In this document: in pieces, positions 6,598-13,942 of the stretch
How positions within the stretch are numbered: the first letter of the stretch is position 1
Layout: the number at the start of each line of letters is the position of its first letter
IMG/VR virus record: IMGVR_UViG_3300030090_001681
Location: 1-21,110 of that record
Strand: one strand, 5' to 3'
From: a virus
DNA: 21,110 nucleotides
Position numbers and translations under genes: made by a program
Notes under the pieces: model-generated
The model's database searches: none
Seen by the model: the letters and a program-made list of their open reading frames with translations, nothing else
Told to the model about the DNA's origin: nothing

Positions 6598-9500
6598 CAG
6601 ACGAAACTAAACTTATTAAAGGTTCTGGCGGTAGACCAAAACCACCCCCACCTCCATATCGTGCTCCTGATACTTTACATAGTAGACAGTTTGCTACTGT
6701 CCAAGATTTAATTTCTGAAGGGGAAATAGAAGGTTTTGCTAGTGCATCGAAAGAAGAACAAACCAAAGGGAGTGCAGCATATCAAAATGCAAGTTTAAAA
6801 GATGTATTTCTTAATGACACTCCAATACTTGCTGCTGATGCTAATAGTGCTAATCCAAGTGACGAAAAATTTAATTTCAAAGATGTAACTTTTAAATCTA
6901 AATTTGGAGAAGGAAATCAAACTGCAATGACAGGTATTCCTGCTGAAACTAGATCACCTAGTGGTGTTGGAACTGAAGTTCAAAATGATGATTTAGCTAC
7001 TACTTGGACAGTTATTACCACGCAGAATGACGATGGTACAGAGACAATAACGGGTAAAAATTATACCGTTAATCAAATAGTTAAATCTGGCAATGATGCA
7101 GCTAGTGACGTAATTGTTTTTAAGTGCACAACAGCAGGACAAGCTGGAACTACTGAGCCTACCGCTTTCCTAACCGCTTCAATCGGGCAGACAATTACTG
7201 ATGGTGGGGTTACTTGGACTGCTCAGACAGTCGGCTTAAGTGGTGCGGTAACTAAACAAATTGATACCTCAAATGTAGACGCAGTGATCGTTACTTTAAC
7301 TTGGCCCCAGATACAAGTTTTAGAAGACGATGGAGATGTTAGAGGAGATACAGTTAAATATGCAATTCAAGTAAGAACTGACTCTAATGCTTATGAAACT
7401 AAAATCGAAGCATCTGTTAGTGGTAGAACTGCTGATTCCTACTCTAGAGAACACAGAATAGAGTTAGATAGTTATACTGGCACCGTAGATGTAAGAGTTC
7501 TTCGTATTACCCCAGATAGCACAGATACGCAAAGACAAAATTTCTTTAGGTTCGAGAGTGTTCAAGAAGTTATAGATAATAATTCAACCTATCCAAATAG
7601 TGCTTATGTAGCTCTTCGTTTAGATAGTAAACAGTTTAATAGTATTCCTACAAGAAAATATCGAATTAGAGGCATAAAAGTAAGAATCCCAGGAGCAGGT
7701 GCAAACAACTCTGGTACGCCTACTGTTGATATACAGACAGGCAGAATAGATTATCCTCCTAACTATATATTTGGTGGAAGTATGGGTGCAGCCGTATACA
7801 CAAATTGTCCAGCCATGTGTTTGCTTGATCTTTTAGTTAACAAAAGATATGGATTAGGAGATCATATATCTCCAAATTTTGATTCTGATAATCCTAGTGA
7901 TAGCGATTTATATGAAAATCTAGATTTATTTAGTTTTGTCGCTGCCAGTAAGTACGCAAATGCAGAAGTAGACGATGGAACGAACTCAAATACAAACGAA
8001 GCAAGATTTAGTTGTAATGTAAATATTCAAAGTCCTAAAGAAGCATTTGCAGCAATAAATGAATTATCTGGCGTTATGAGATGTATGCCAATATGGTCTG
8101 CTGGATCTATAACCATATCTCAAGATAAAGAAACATCACCTAGTTATCTGTTTAATTTAGCAAATGTAGGCGAAGGTGGATTTGCGTATTCAGGAAGCAG
8201 TTTAAAAACTAGGCATAGTGTTATTTCTGTAAGTTACTTCAACATGGACTCTAAAGAAGTTGATTTCGAGGTAGTGGAAGATGCAGCAGCTATAGCAAAA
8301 TTTGGAAGTCTTGTAAAACAAGTAAAAGCATTTGCGTGTACCTCCCGTAATCAGGCTGCTAGATTGGGCCGTGCAATACTTTTTGCTGAACAAAATGAAA
8401 GTGAAACTGTTACATTCTCAACTTCAATAGATGCAGGGATTGTTGTAAGACCTGGCTCTGTTATTGCAATAAACGATCCAGTGAGGGCAGGAGCCAGAAG
8501 AGGAGGTCGTATAGTATCTGCAACAACTACTCAGATAACGATTGACGCTGCTGCACAAACGACTTTACCTTCATTGACTGACTCACCAACAATAAGTGTA
8601 ATTTTGGGTGATGGAACTGTAGAAACAAAAAACATAACTTCAATCTCAGGAGCAGCTATAGGTGTTGACTCTGCATTTTCATCAGCACCATTATCAAATT
8701 CTCCATATCTCATTTCAAGCACTACATTACAAACTCAATTATTTAGAGTAATTCAAGTAGAAGAACAAGATGATGTAAATTATATAATTTCAGGTTTATC
8801 TTATGTTGAAGGAAAATATAACTTTATTGAAAATGGAGATGCTCTGCCTACAAGAACTATATCACTACTAAATCAACCCGCATCTCCTCCAAGTGCCTTA
8901 ACAGTTACAGAAAAAACAGTTGTAATAAATAACATTGCAAGAAGTAAATTAATTATTGATTGGCAACCAGTAAAAGGAGTTACTCAATACCTTGTTAATT
9001 ACAAATTACAAAATGGTAATTATGTTTCTCAGGTTGTATTTAGTAGTGACTTTGAACTTTTAGATACTGTAAAAGGAACTTACGAAATTCAAGTATTTTC
9101 TTACAATGCAGCTTTAGAACTATCTACTAATTTTACAAGTGCAATTTTTGCTGCGGAAGGTAAAACAGCTTTACCAGAAAACGTATCTTCATTGACTGTT
9201 GAGCCTATTAATGAACAATTTGTAAGACTAAGATTTGCACAAGCTACAGCTATAGATGTTTTGCATGGTGGTCGAGTTTATGTAAGACATACAAACCTAA
9301 CTGGTGGTTCAGCTACTTTCCAAGCAGCCCAAGATATTATTGAAGCAGCAGCAGGAAACGTAACAGAAGTAATAGCACCTGCACTTGCTGGTACATATCT
9401 TGTTAAATTTCAAGATGATGGAGGTAGATTTAGTGAAGTAGCTGCTAGTGCAGAAATTTCTCTTGTTGATATTCTTGATTCTATAATTGTTAAAGAAGAT

Positions 9501-10484
9501 AGAGAAGATACTGATACTCCACCTTTTAATAACACAACAAGCAGCTTATTTACTAATACACAATACAACAGCACTAGAGGAGGCTTGGTTCTTACAAATC
9601 CATCTGCAATTATATCTGGTACATATAGCCAAGCAACAAATTCAACAGCTATAACTTGTACTATAACTTCACATGGATTATCTCAAGGAGAGTTTTTAAA
9701 TTTTAGATTTACTTCTGGTGATGCGGTTAATGGGAAATTTGTTATTACGAGTGTTACAAATGCAAATGTTTTTGTAATTACAGCAGAAAAATCTTTAGCT
9801 TCTGAGCTTATACACACAGGTAATGTATCTGTTGATAGAGGATTAAGAGGTACATACGATTTCAAAGATACTTTAGATTTAGGTGGTACTTTTTCTTTGA
9901 CATTAAAAAGACATTTTCAAGGAAGCGGTTTTTATGTAGGTGATAGATTTGATAATAGAACGGATCTAATAGATACTTGGACAGATTTTGATGGTACAGT
10001 CGCTAATGATTCAAATGCAAAATTAGTTGTGCGTACAACAGTAGATAATCCTAGTAGCTCACCTACTTATAGTGAATTTAATGATGTTGCTAACGGAACT
10101 TTTAAAGGAAGGGGTTTTCAATTTAGAGCTATTTTAGAAACAAATGATGCTGCTCAAAATATGAATTTGCAGCAATTAGGATATGTAGCAACTATGCTGC
10201 TAAGAACAGAACAATCTACTGTTATAGCATCAGGATCAGGAGCAAAAGCAGTTACATTTACAAATTCATTTTTTGTTGGTACGTCTAGCATCACAGGCAT
10301 ACCAAAACCCTCAGTTAGTATTACACCTCAACACTCTTCCAGTAAACAAATGGCAACTGGTGATTATTTTGAATTAACAAATATATCTGGAACTGGTTTT
10401 ACAGTTCACTTCAAGAACTCAAGTGGTGGTAGTATTGATAGAGACTTTACCTACAGTGCTGTTGGTTTTGGCAAAGGAGGTTAA
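6594..10484 (+). CDS. Central tail fibre / host specificity protein J-like
   Basis: This 1296-residue protein ends the lambda-like tail-tip series. The N-terminus (KGSGGRPKPPPPPYRAPDTL; VQDLISEGEIEGF) is diagnostic of J. The hub part includes IPTRKYRIRGIKVRIP and GGFAYSGSSL. Two fibronectin-III-like domains are likely at about residues 761-860 and 860-965. The C-terminus ends in a receptor-facing domain (YFELTNISGTGFTVHFKN; DRDFTYSAVGFGKGG). Residues about 133-212 interrupt the hub with a small lectin-like module (see findings). It is the largest protein in the window and probably contacts the host receptor or anchors the side fibres. Its ATG overlaps the stop of I by four bases. Confidence 0.92.
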   Translation: MTDETKLIKGSGGRPKPPPPPYRAPDTLHSRQFATVQDLISEGEIEGFASASKEEQTKGSAAYQNASLKDVFLNDTPILAADANSANPSDEKFNFKDVTFKSKFGEGNQTAMTGIPAETRSPSGVGTEVQNDDLATTWTVITTQNDDGTETITGKNYTVNQIVKSGNDAASDVIVFKCTTAGQAGTTEPTAFLTASIGQTITDGGVTWTAQTVGLSGAVTKQIDTSNVDAVIVTLTWPQIQVLEDDGDVRGDTVKYAIQVRTDSNAYETKIEASVSGRTADSYSREHRIELDSYTGTVDVRVLRITPDSTDTQRQNFFRFESVQEVIDNNSTYPNSAYVALRLDSKQFNSIPTRKYRIRGIKVRIPGAGANNSGTPTVDIQTGRIDYPPNYIFGGSMGAAVYTNCPAMCLLDLLVNKRYGLGDHISPNFDSDNPSDSDLYENLDLFSFVAASKYANAEVDDGTNSNTNEARFSCNVNIQSPKEAFAAINELSGVMRCMPIWSAGSITISQDKETSPSYLFNLANVGEGGFAYSGSSLKTRHSVISVSYFNMDSKEVDFEVVEDAAAIAKFGSLVKQVKAFACTSRNQAARLGRAILFAEQNESETVTFSTSIDAGIVVRPGSVIAINDPVRAGARRGGRIVSATTTQITIDAAAQTTLPSLTDSPTISVILGDGTVETKNITSISGAAIGVDSAFSSAPLSNSPYLISSTTLQTQLFRVIQVEEQDDVNYIISGLSYVEGKYNFIENGDALPTRTISLLNQPASPPSALTVTEKTVVINNIARSKLIIDWQPVKGVTQYLVNYKLQNGNYVSQVVFSSDFELLDTVKGTYEIQVFSYNAALELSTNFTSAIFAAEGKTALPENVSSLTVEPINEQFVRLRFAQATAIDVLHGGRVYVRHTNLTGGSATFQAAQDIIEAAAGNVTEVIAPALAGTYLVKFQDDGGRFSEVAASAEISLVDILDSIIVKEDREDTDTPPFNNTTSSLFTNTQYNSTRGGLVLTNPSAIISGTYSQATNSTAITCTITSHGLSQGEFLNFRFTSGDAVNGKFVITSVTNANVFVITAEKSLASELIHTGNVSVDRGLRGTYDFKDTLDLGGTFSLTLKRHFQGSGFYVGDRFDNRTDLIDTWTDFDGTVANDSNAKLVVRTTVDNPSSSPTYSEFNDVANGTFKGRGFQFRAILETNDAAQNMNLQQLGYVATMLLRTEQSTVIASGSGAKAVTFTNSFFVGTSSITGIPKPSVSITPQHSSSKQMATGDYFELTNISGTGFTVHFKNSSGGSIDRDFTYSAVGFGKGG

Positions 10485-10506
10485 CATGGAGGAAAATAGA
10501 ATTTAA
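10475..10506 (+). promoter_or_regulatory. Perfect Shine-Dalgarno with a six-codon leader ORF
   Basis: AGGAGG at 10475-10480 is followed, after five bases, by ATG at 10486. That frame encodes only MEENRI before TAA at 10504-10506. Two bases later the GTG start of the next fibre gene appears at 10509. The best ribosome-binding site of this junction therefore serves a mini-ORF, which may hand ribosomes on to the GTG by reinitiation. Peptide function is not implied. Confidence 0.45.
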
Positions 10507-10508
10507 TT

Positions 10509-11270
10509 GTGGCTAACGTAACAAACTACACTATTGAAAATGCTTCAGGGCAAAATGTAAGGTCTGATCTTAATAATGTTTTTGCTGCAATACAATCAAG
10601 TAATTCTAACTCTTCTGATCTAGCTACAAGTCAATGTGTAGCTGGTATGCTTTTTTTGAATACAAGTGGAAGTAAAATCTTAAAAGTAAGAAATTCAAGT
10701 AATAATGCTTTTACTGAAATAGGAAGTATTGACAGTGCTAATTTAGGTTTGTTGCCTAGAGCGGGTGGCACAATGACAGGGGTTTTAAAGATTGATGACT
10801 CTAATAGTGCTTCTACTCCTGCTTTATCGTTTGACACAGATTCAGACACAGGATTATTTAGAAAATCTGCGAACAAAATAGGATTAAGTACTGCTGGCAC
10901 TGAGCAGATGTTTTTTGATGGAAATGGACTAACTCTTCAATTACGAAATCAATTAAGGTTTGCTGATTCTAATAGCTCTCATTATATAGCGTTAAGATCA
11001 CCAGCAACAGTTTCCAGTAATGTTACTCTTACTTTACCTGCTACAGATACACCAGTCGCAGGATACGCTTTGGTGTCTGATGGGTCGGGAACTTTAAGTT
11101 GGGGTGTAGCTGGTGGTGCAAGTCAGGGAGTATTTTGGGAAAATAATCAGACTGTTACAAGTAATTACACGATCACAAATGGTAAAAATGCTGGCAGCTT
11201 TGGCCCAATTACTATACAATCAGGAGTAACAGTCACCGTTGGATCTGGTGAAACCTGGACAGTTGTTTAA
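10509..11270 (+). CDS. Tail fibre protein with a conserved C-terminal tip module
   Basis: This 253-residue fibre-like protein is rich in Ser, Asn, Thr and Gly. The N-terminus (VTNYTIENASGQNVRSDLNN) probably attaches to the tail tip. The middle has GGTMTGVLKI and FDTDSDTGLFR, both common in phage fibres and predicted trimeric beta-structure. The last 52 residues match the C-terminus of the 1191-residue fibre ending at 18926 at 38 of 52 positions by my alignment. Tip modules of this kind are common at fibre ends. The start is GTG, chosen because the conserved-looking N-terminus begins there and the leader ORF ends two bases before it. Confidence 0.75.
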   Translation: MANVTNYTIENASGQNVRSDLNNVFAAIQSSNSNSSDLATSQCVAGMLFLNTSGSKILKVRNSSNNAFTEIGSIDSANLGLLPRAGGTMTGVLKIDDSNSASTPALSFDTDSDTGLFRKSANKIGLSTAGTEQMFFDGNGLTLQLRNQLRFADSNSSHYIALRSPATVSSNVTLTLPATDTPVAGYALVSDGSGTLSWGVAGGASQGVFWENNQTVTSNYTITNGKNAGSFGPITIQSGVTVTVGSGETWTVV

Positions 11271-11273
11271 ATT

Positions 11274-11795
11274 ATGAGCCAATTAAAAGTTGACAGTATA
11301 GTTCCAAGAGGCGGTTTACCATCTGGGTCTAGTGGTGGAATAATACAAACTAAAACAGCTATAAAAACAGATACTTCATCTTATAGTGTTGGAAGTGGCG
11401 GTACAAGCTCTTCCATAGTTTCAGTTTCAATAACTCCTCAGTCTTCAAGTAGTAAAATTTTAATTCATGCTACTTTGTCTGGGAGTAAAAGCGATCAAGG
11501 AATGTTTTTAAAATTATTTAGAGGCAGTACACAAATTATTAGGGGAGATGCTTCTGGAAGTTGCCAAAGAGTAAGTACACATCTTTTGACAGATCAAAGT
11601 TTCATAATGAGTTCTACAACTTGCGTAGCTTTAGACTCACCTAGTACCACAAGTTCAACAACTTATTCAATACGAGCAGGACATGGAAACCCCTCCACTC
11701 AAACTATTTATGTGAATAGAGATCAAGGTGGAAACAATGGAGCACAAATTGGTAGAGGAGTTACAATAATTACAGTTCAAGAGGTTACAGCTTAA
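11274..11795 (+). CDS. Short tail fibre / receptor-binding protein
   Basis: This 173-residue beta-rich protein opens with MSQLKVDSIVPRGG, related to the starts of the proteins at 12097 and 12483 (MSTLAVATI, MSTLKVGTI). That opening is probably a docking peptide. A low-complexity Ser/Gly linker follows. A beta-sandwich-like part then shows SVSITPQSSSSKILIHATL (about residues 50-68), a phrase I associate with C-terminal domains of marine phage fibres, and ends with YVNRDQGGNNGAQIGRGVTI. It starts three bases after the previous gene, and its stop overlaps the next ATG by one base. The receptor is unknown. Confidence 0.65.
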   Translation: MSQLKVDSIVPRGGLPSGSSGGIIQTKTAIKTDTSSYSVGSGGTSSSIVSVSITPQSSSSKILIHATLSGSKSDQGMFLKLFRGSTQIIRGDASGSCQRVSTHLLTDQSFIMSSTTCVALDSPSTTSSTTYSIRAGHGNPSTQTIYVNRDQGGNNGAQIGRGVTIITVQEVTA

Positions 11796-12100
11796 TGGAA
11801 TTAGACCACAATGCAATCCGTAAAGCATACGCAAATGTTTGGGAAATACATGATGCTACTGGTGCTTTTGATAAAGATGGAAATAAAATAGAGTTAGATC
11901 AATCAAAAATTGACGCAGCAAGAGTCGAATTAAACAAATTACAATATAGATATGACAGAGTAGCTGGCACTACAAAGTACGCTTCATTTGGAGATCAACT
12001 TGGTATGTTGTATGACGATATAGTTGCTGGTAAACTTGATACAACTGGAACGTGGGCAACCCATGTTAAAGCAGTTAAAGACGCAAATCCAAAACCATGA
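11795..12100 (+). CDS. Small tail-fibre-associated protein, possible fibre chaperone
   Basis: This soluble 101-residue protein carries ANVWEIHDATGAFDKDGN near the N-terminus, then a long amphipathic helix, YRYDRVAGTTKYASFGDQLG and MLYDDIVAGK. The 'Y.S.GDQL..L..D' phrase occurs in small proteins next to fibre genes of many phages, some annotated as tail-fibre assembly or tail chaperone proteins. Its place between two short fibres, overlapping them by 1 and 4 bases, suggests a role in folding or attaching one of them. This is inference, and no catalytic motif is visible. Confidence 0.55.
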   Translation: MELDHNAIRKAYANVWEIHDATGAFDKDGNKIELDQSKIDAARVELNKLQYRYDRVAGTTKYASFGDQLGMLYDDIVAGKLDTTGTWATHVKAVKDANPKP

Positions 12101-12480
12101 GTACATTAGCAGTCGCTACGATTAAAAGTGTTTCTTCCGCACCACCAGTATTTCAAAATAGTTCTGGTACTGAAAAAGGTCAACTTGTTAGAGCTTGGTG
12201 TACTATGAAAGGAACTGGTACAATTTCAATCCATGAATCTTTTAATGTTAGTAGCCTAACAGATAGAACAACAGGAACATATACAGTTCATTTTACGAAT
12301 GGATTTTCAAACGATAAATACGTTGGAACTGGATTACATTCCTCGACAAGTAATGGAATATCATGCACATCTGAAGATCCTAGTCAGGGGTTTAATGCCA
12401 ATGATGCCACAATGAGATGTACTTTAGATAATGCTTTAGTAGATCCTACAACCTGTAGATTTATGTATTCGGGAAGTTAA
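12097..12480 (+). CDS. Short tail fibre protein, first of a tandem pair
   Basis: This 127-residue protein begins with MSTLAVATIKSVSS, then carries RAWCTMKGTGTISIHESFNV and SSLTDRTTGTYTVHFTNGFS. This beta-module is widespread in phage fibres. The next gene has the same module (SFNVSS, GTG.YT..F...F), so the two are paralogues or exchanged modules. The distal part differs, with several cysteines (SCTSEDPSQGF, RCTLDNALVDP, CRFMYSGS), and probably forms the receptor surface. The ATG overlaps the preceding stop by four bases. Confidence 0.65.
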   Translation: MSTLAVATIKSVSSAPPVFQNSSGTEKGQLVRAWCTMKGTGTISIHESFNVSSLTDRTTGTYTVHFTNGFSNDKYVGTGLHSSTSNGISCTSEDPSQGFNANDATMRCTLDNALVDPTTCRFMYSGS

Positions 12481-12482
12481 TT

Positions 12483-12881
12483 ATGTCAACACTTAAAGTC
12501 GGTACAATTCAAAATACAAGTGGTGGAGCTAGTTCAACCCCAGAGCAAATAGAACAAGGAAGAATTAAACTTTGGGGTACTTTCAAAGGTGACGGTACAG
12601 TTGCAATTTTTGACAGTTTTAATGTTTCTTCAATAGGTGATAATGGTACAGGAGATTATACAATTAATTTCTCAATAACTTTTGCAAACATTAATTTCTG
12701 TTTAACTGGTAGTGCTACAGAAGATACAGATGGTGGCCCTGGAAATAGAGGGCAATTTATCTTATCTCCTACTAGAGATGTATATAATACTACTTCTTGC
12801 AGAGTTCATACAATGAACTGTACTAATGGAAATTTATTTAACTGTGGTCGATTTGAAATACATATTGCTGGTGATGTATAA
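12483..12881 (+). CDS. Short tail fibre protein, second of a tandem pair
   Basis: This 132-residue paralogue of the protein at 12097-12480 begins with MSTLKVGTIQNTSGG, the fuller form of the shared docking peptide. It then has KLWGTFKGDGTVAIFDSFNV and SSIGDNGTGDYTINFSITFA. The distal region (FILSPTRDVYNTTSCRVHTM, NGNLFNCGRFEIHIAGDV) does not resemble that of its neighbour, as expected when the receptor-facing part diverges. An AT-rich gap with a -10-like box follows the stop. Confidence 0.65.
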   Translation: MSTLKVGTIQNTSGGASSTPEQIEQGRIKLWGTFKGDGTVAIFDSFNVSSIGDNGTGDYTINFSITFANINFCLTGSATEDTDGGPGNRGQFILSPTRDVYNTTSCRVHTMNCTNGNLFNCGRFEIHIAGDV

Positions 12882-12890
12882 AAAATAATA

Positions 12891-12901
12891 TATAATAAAA
12901 G
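12891..12901 (+). promoter_or_regulatory. Putative promoter -10 box inside the fibre cassette
   Basis: TATAATAAAAG at 12891-12901 has a perfect -10 hexamer at 12891-12896, 15 bases before the ATG at 12911. It matches the boxes at 1925 and 45. The best -35 candidate is TTGCTG at 12865-12870 with a 20-base spacer, which is weak. Because the gap is very AT-rich, a chance match is possible. Confidence 0.4.
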
Positions 12902-12910
12902 AAAAACTTT

Positions 12911-13111
12911 ATGGCTAACTCTGATTACAGATTTATTTATACCAGAGATGATGGAGGTATCTCTATTGTTGTGCCAGCAGATAATTGTGGATTAACATTA
13001 GAGCAAATTAAAGATAAAGATTGCCCAAGTGGTAAGACAGTTTATACTGTTGATAAGTCTGCAATTCCCACAGATAGGAGTTTCAGAGATGCTTGGACTT
13101 ATACGGAGTAA
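12911..13111 (+). CDS. Small conserved tail-fibre-region protein
   Basis: This 66-residue protein starts with RFIYTRDDGGISIVVPADNC and ends with TVDKSAIPTDRSFRDAWTYT. A 'TR.DGG.S.V.PA ... DLP.DR.FR.AW' pattern occurs in small proteins found beside fibre or tail genes of diverse phages, usually unnamed. Function is unknown. It precedes another such small protein by three bases, and the two may act together in fibre assembly. The AT-rich gap and -10 box upstream suggest it may begin a new transcript. Confidence 0.6.
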   Translation: MANSDYRFIYTRDDGGISIVVPADNCGLTLEQIKDKDCPSGKTVYTVDKSAIPTDRSFRDAWTYTE

Positions 13112-13114
13112 AAC

Positions 13115-13375
13115 ATGGGATTTGGCATTGACATGGCGAAAGCCAGAGAAATTCACAAAACAAATATTAGAGCAGCAAGAGCACCCAAACTTGCAGAGCT
13201 TGATGTTGAATTTCAAAAAGCATTAGAAACTGGTGCCTCAACTACAGATATTGTTGCAAAGAAAAAAGCATTAAGAGATGCACCTGCTGATTCTGGGATA
13301 GCAGCAGCTTCAGACGAAGCAGCACTTAAAGCACAATGGAAAACTGATATACTAGGCACATCTCCATATAGCTAA
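13115..13375 (+). CDS. Small helical tail-fibre-region protein, partner of the 66-residue protein
   Basis: This 86-residue protein is rich in Ala and charged residues and predicted to be helical. MAKAREIHKTNIRAARAPKL, then a helix with LDVEFQKALETG, KKKALRDAPADSGIAAAS and an ALKAQW ending form a recognisable but unnamed phage family. It usually follows a small protein of the type encoded at 12911. A chaperone or connector role is plausible but unproved. It overlaps the next ATG by one base. Confidence 0.6.
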   Translation: MGFGIDMAKAREIHKTNIRAARAPKLAELDVEFQKALETGASTTDIVAKKKALRDAPADSGIAAASDEAALKAQWKTDILGTSPYS

Positions 13376-13716
13376 TGGCAATAAAACCTGGGACATATAA
13401 TATGACTGTCCAAAGAAGGTCAGACCATGATATTCAACTTGTGTTTAAGGATAATAATAATACTGCAATTTCATTAATTGGTTATACTGTTGCCGCTCAA
13501 GTTTGGGACGAGCCACGCTCCAATAAATATGCTGACTTTACTGTGACTTACACAAACAGAGTCACTGGAACGGTTAATATAGCCCTTACTGATGTTCAGA
13601 CTGCTACATTTACACCAGACGTTTTAAAGTATGACGTTGCCCTTACAAATGGCAGTGGATTGAAAGAATATTATCTAGAAGGTACTATATTTGTATCGGA
13701 AGGTTATACAGCATGA
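13375..13716 (+). CDS. Ig-like / BppU-N-like adaptor protein
   Basis: This all-beta 113-residue protein starts with GTYNMTVQRRSDHDIQLVFK and continues with NNNTAISLIGYTVAAQVWDE, TGTVNIALTDVQTATFTPD and an EYYLEGTIFVSEGYTA end. The arrangement resembles the small beta-sandwich domains that attach receptor-binding proteins to a baseplate or tail tip (the N-terminal domain of BppU-type proteins). It overlaps the collagen-like gene at 13713 by four bases. In other phages this domain and a collagen-like stalk are often found together, so the two products may form one appendage. Confidence 0.5.
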   Translation: MAIKPGTYNMTVQRRSDHDIQLVFKDNNNTAISLIGYTVAAQVWDEPRSNKYADFTVTYTNRVTGTVNIALTDVQTATFTPDVLKYDVALTNGSGLKEYYLEGTIFVSEGYTA

Positions 13717-13940
13717 CTTCAGTTAACGTCACAGAATTAAAGAATACTGTTACTGTAAATGAAGGAGATTCAACGGTTGTAACCATCGCTGTACAAGGTC
13801 CAGCAGGTCCAAAGGGTCTAGACCTAGATGAATCTGCAAAAGTTGATGGATCTGTGGTGTACTATGACTCAAGTTCTGCTAAATTTAAAGCAGATGCAAC
13901 TACTACCAAACTTACACTTGTCGATGGGGGTAACTTTTAA
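13713..13940 (+). CDS. Short fibre protein with a collagen-like turn
   Basis: This 75-residue protein has the N-terminal NVTELKNTVTVNEGDSTVVT strands, then a brief collagen-like GPAGPKG (about residues 29-35). A short C-terminal part follows (KVDGSVVYYDSSSAKFKADA) with the ending LVDGGNF. The protein looks complete, with its own start and stop. It is far shorter than the multi-hundred-residue fibres that usually carry this layout. The VDGGNF ending resembles IDGGTY at the end of the next gene. The start overlaps the previous stop by four bases. Confidence 0.6.
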   Translation: MTSVNVTELKNTVTVNEGDSTVVTIAVQGPAGPKGLDLDESAKVDGSVVYYDSSSAKFKADATTTKLTLVDGGNF

Positions 13941-13942
13941 CA

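Noticed and set aside
10309-11460. Similar phrase SVSITPQ-x-SSSK in protein J (near 10310) and the short fibre at 11274
   Set aside because: The surrounding residues belong to two different C-terminal domain types, and the match is short and low in complexity, so a shared module is not supported.
12998-13226. Frames on both strands crossing the junction of the two small accessory genes (12998-13216 minus, 13029-13226 plus)
   Set aside because: Both overlap the two plausible small proteins at 12911-13111 and 13115-13375, and their translations lack any protein-like pattern.
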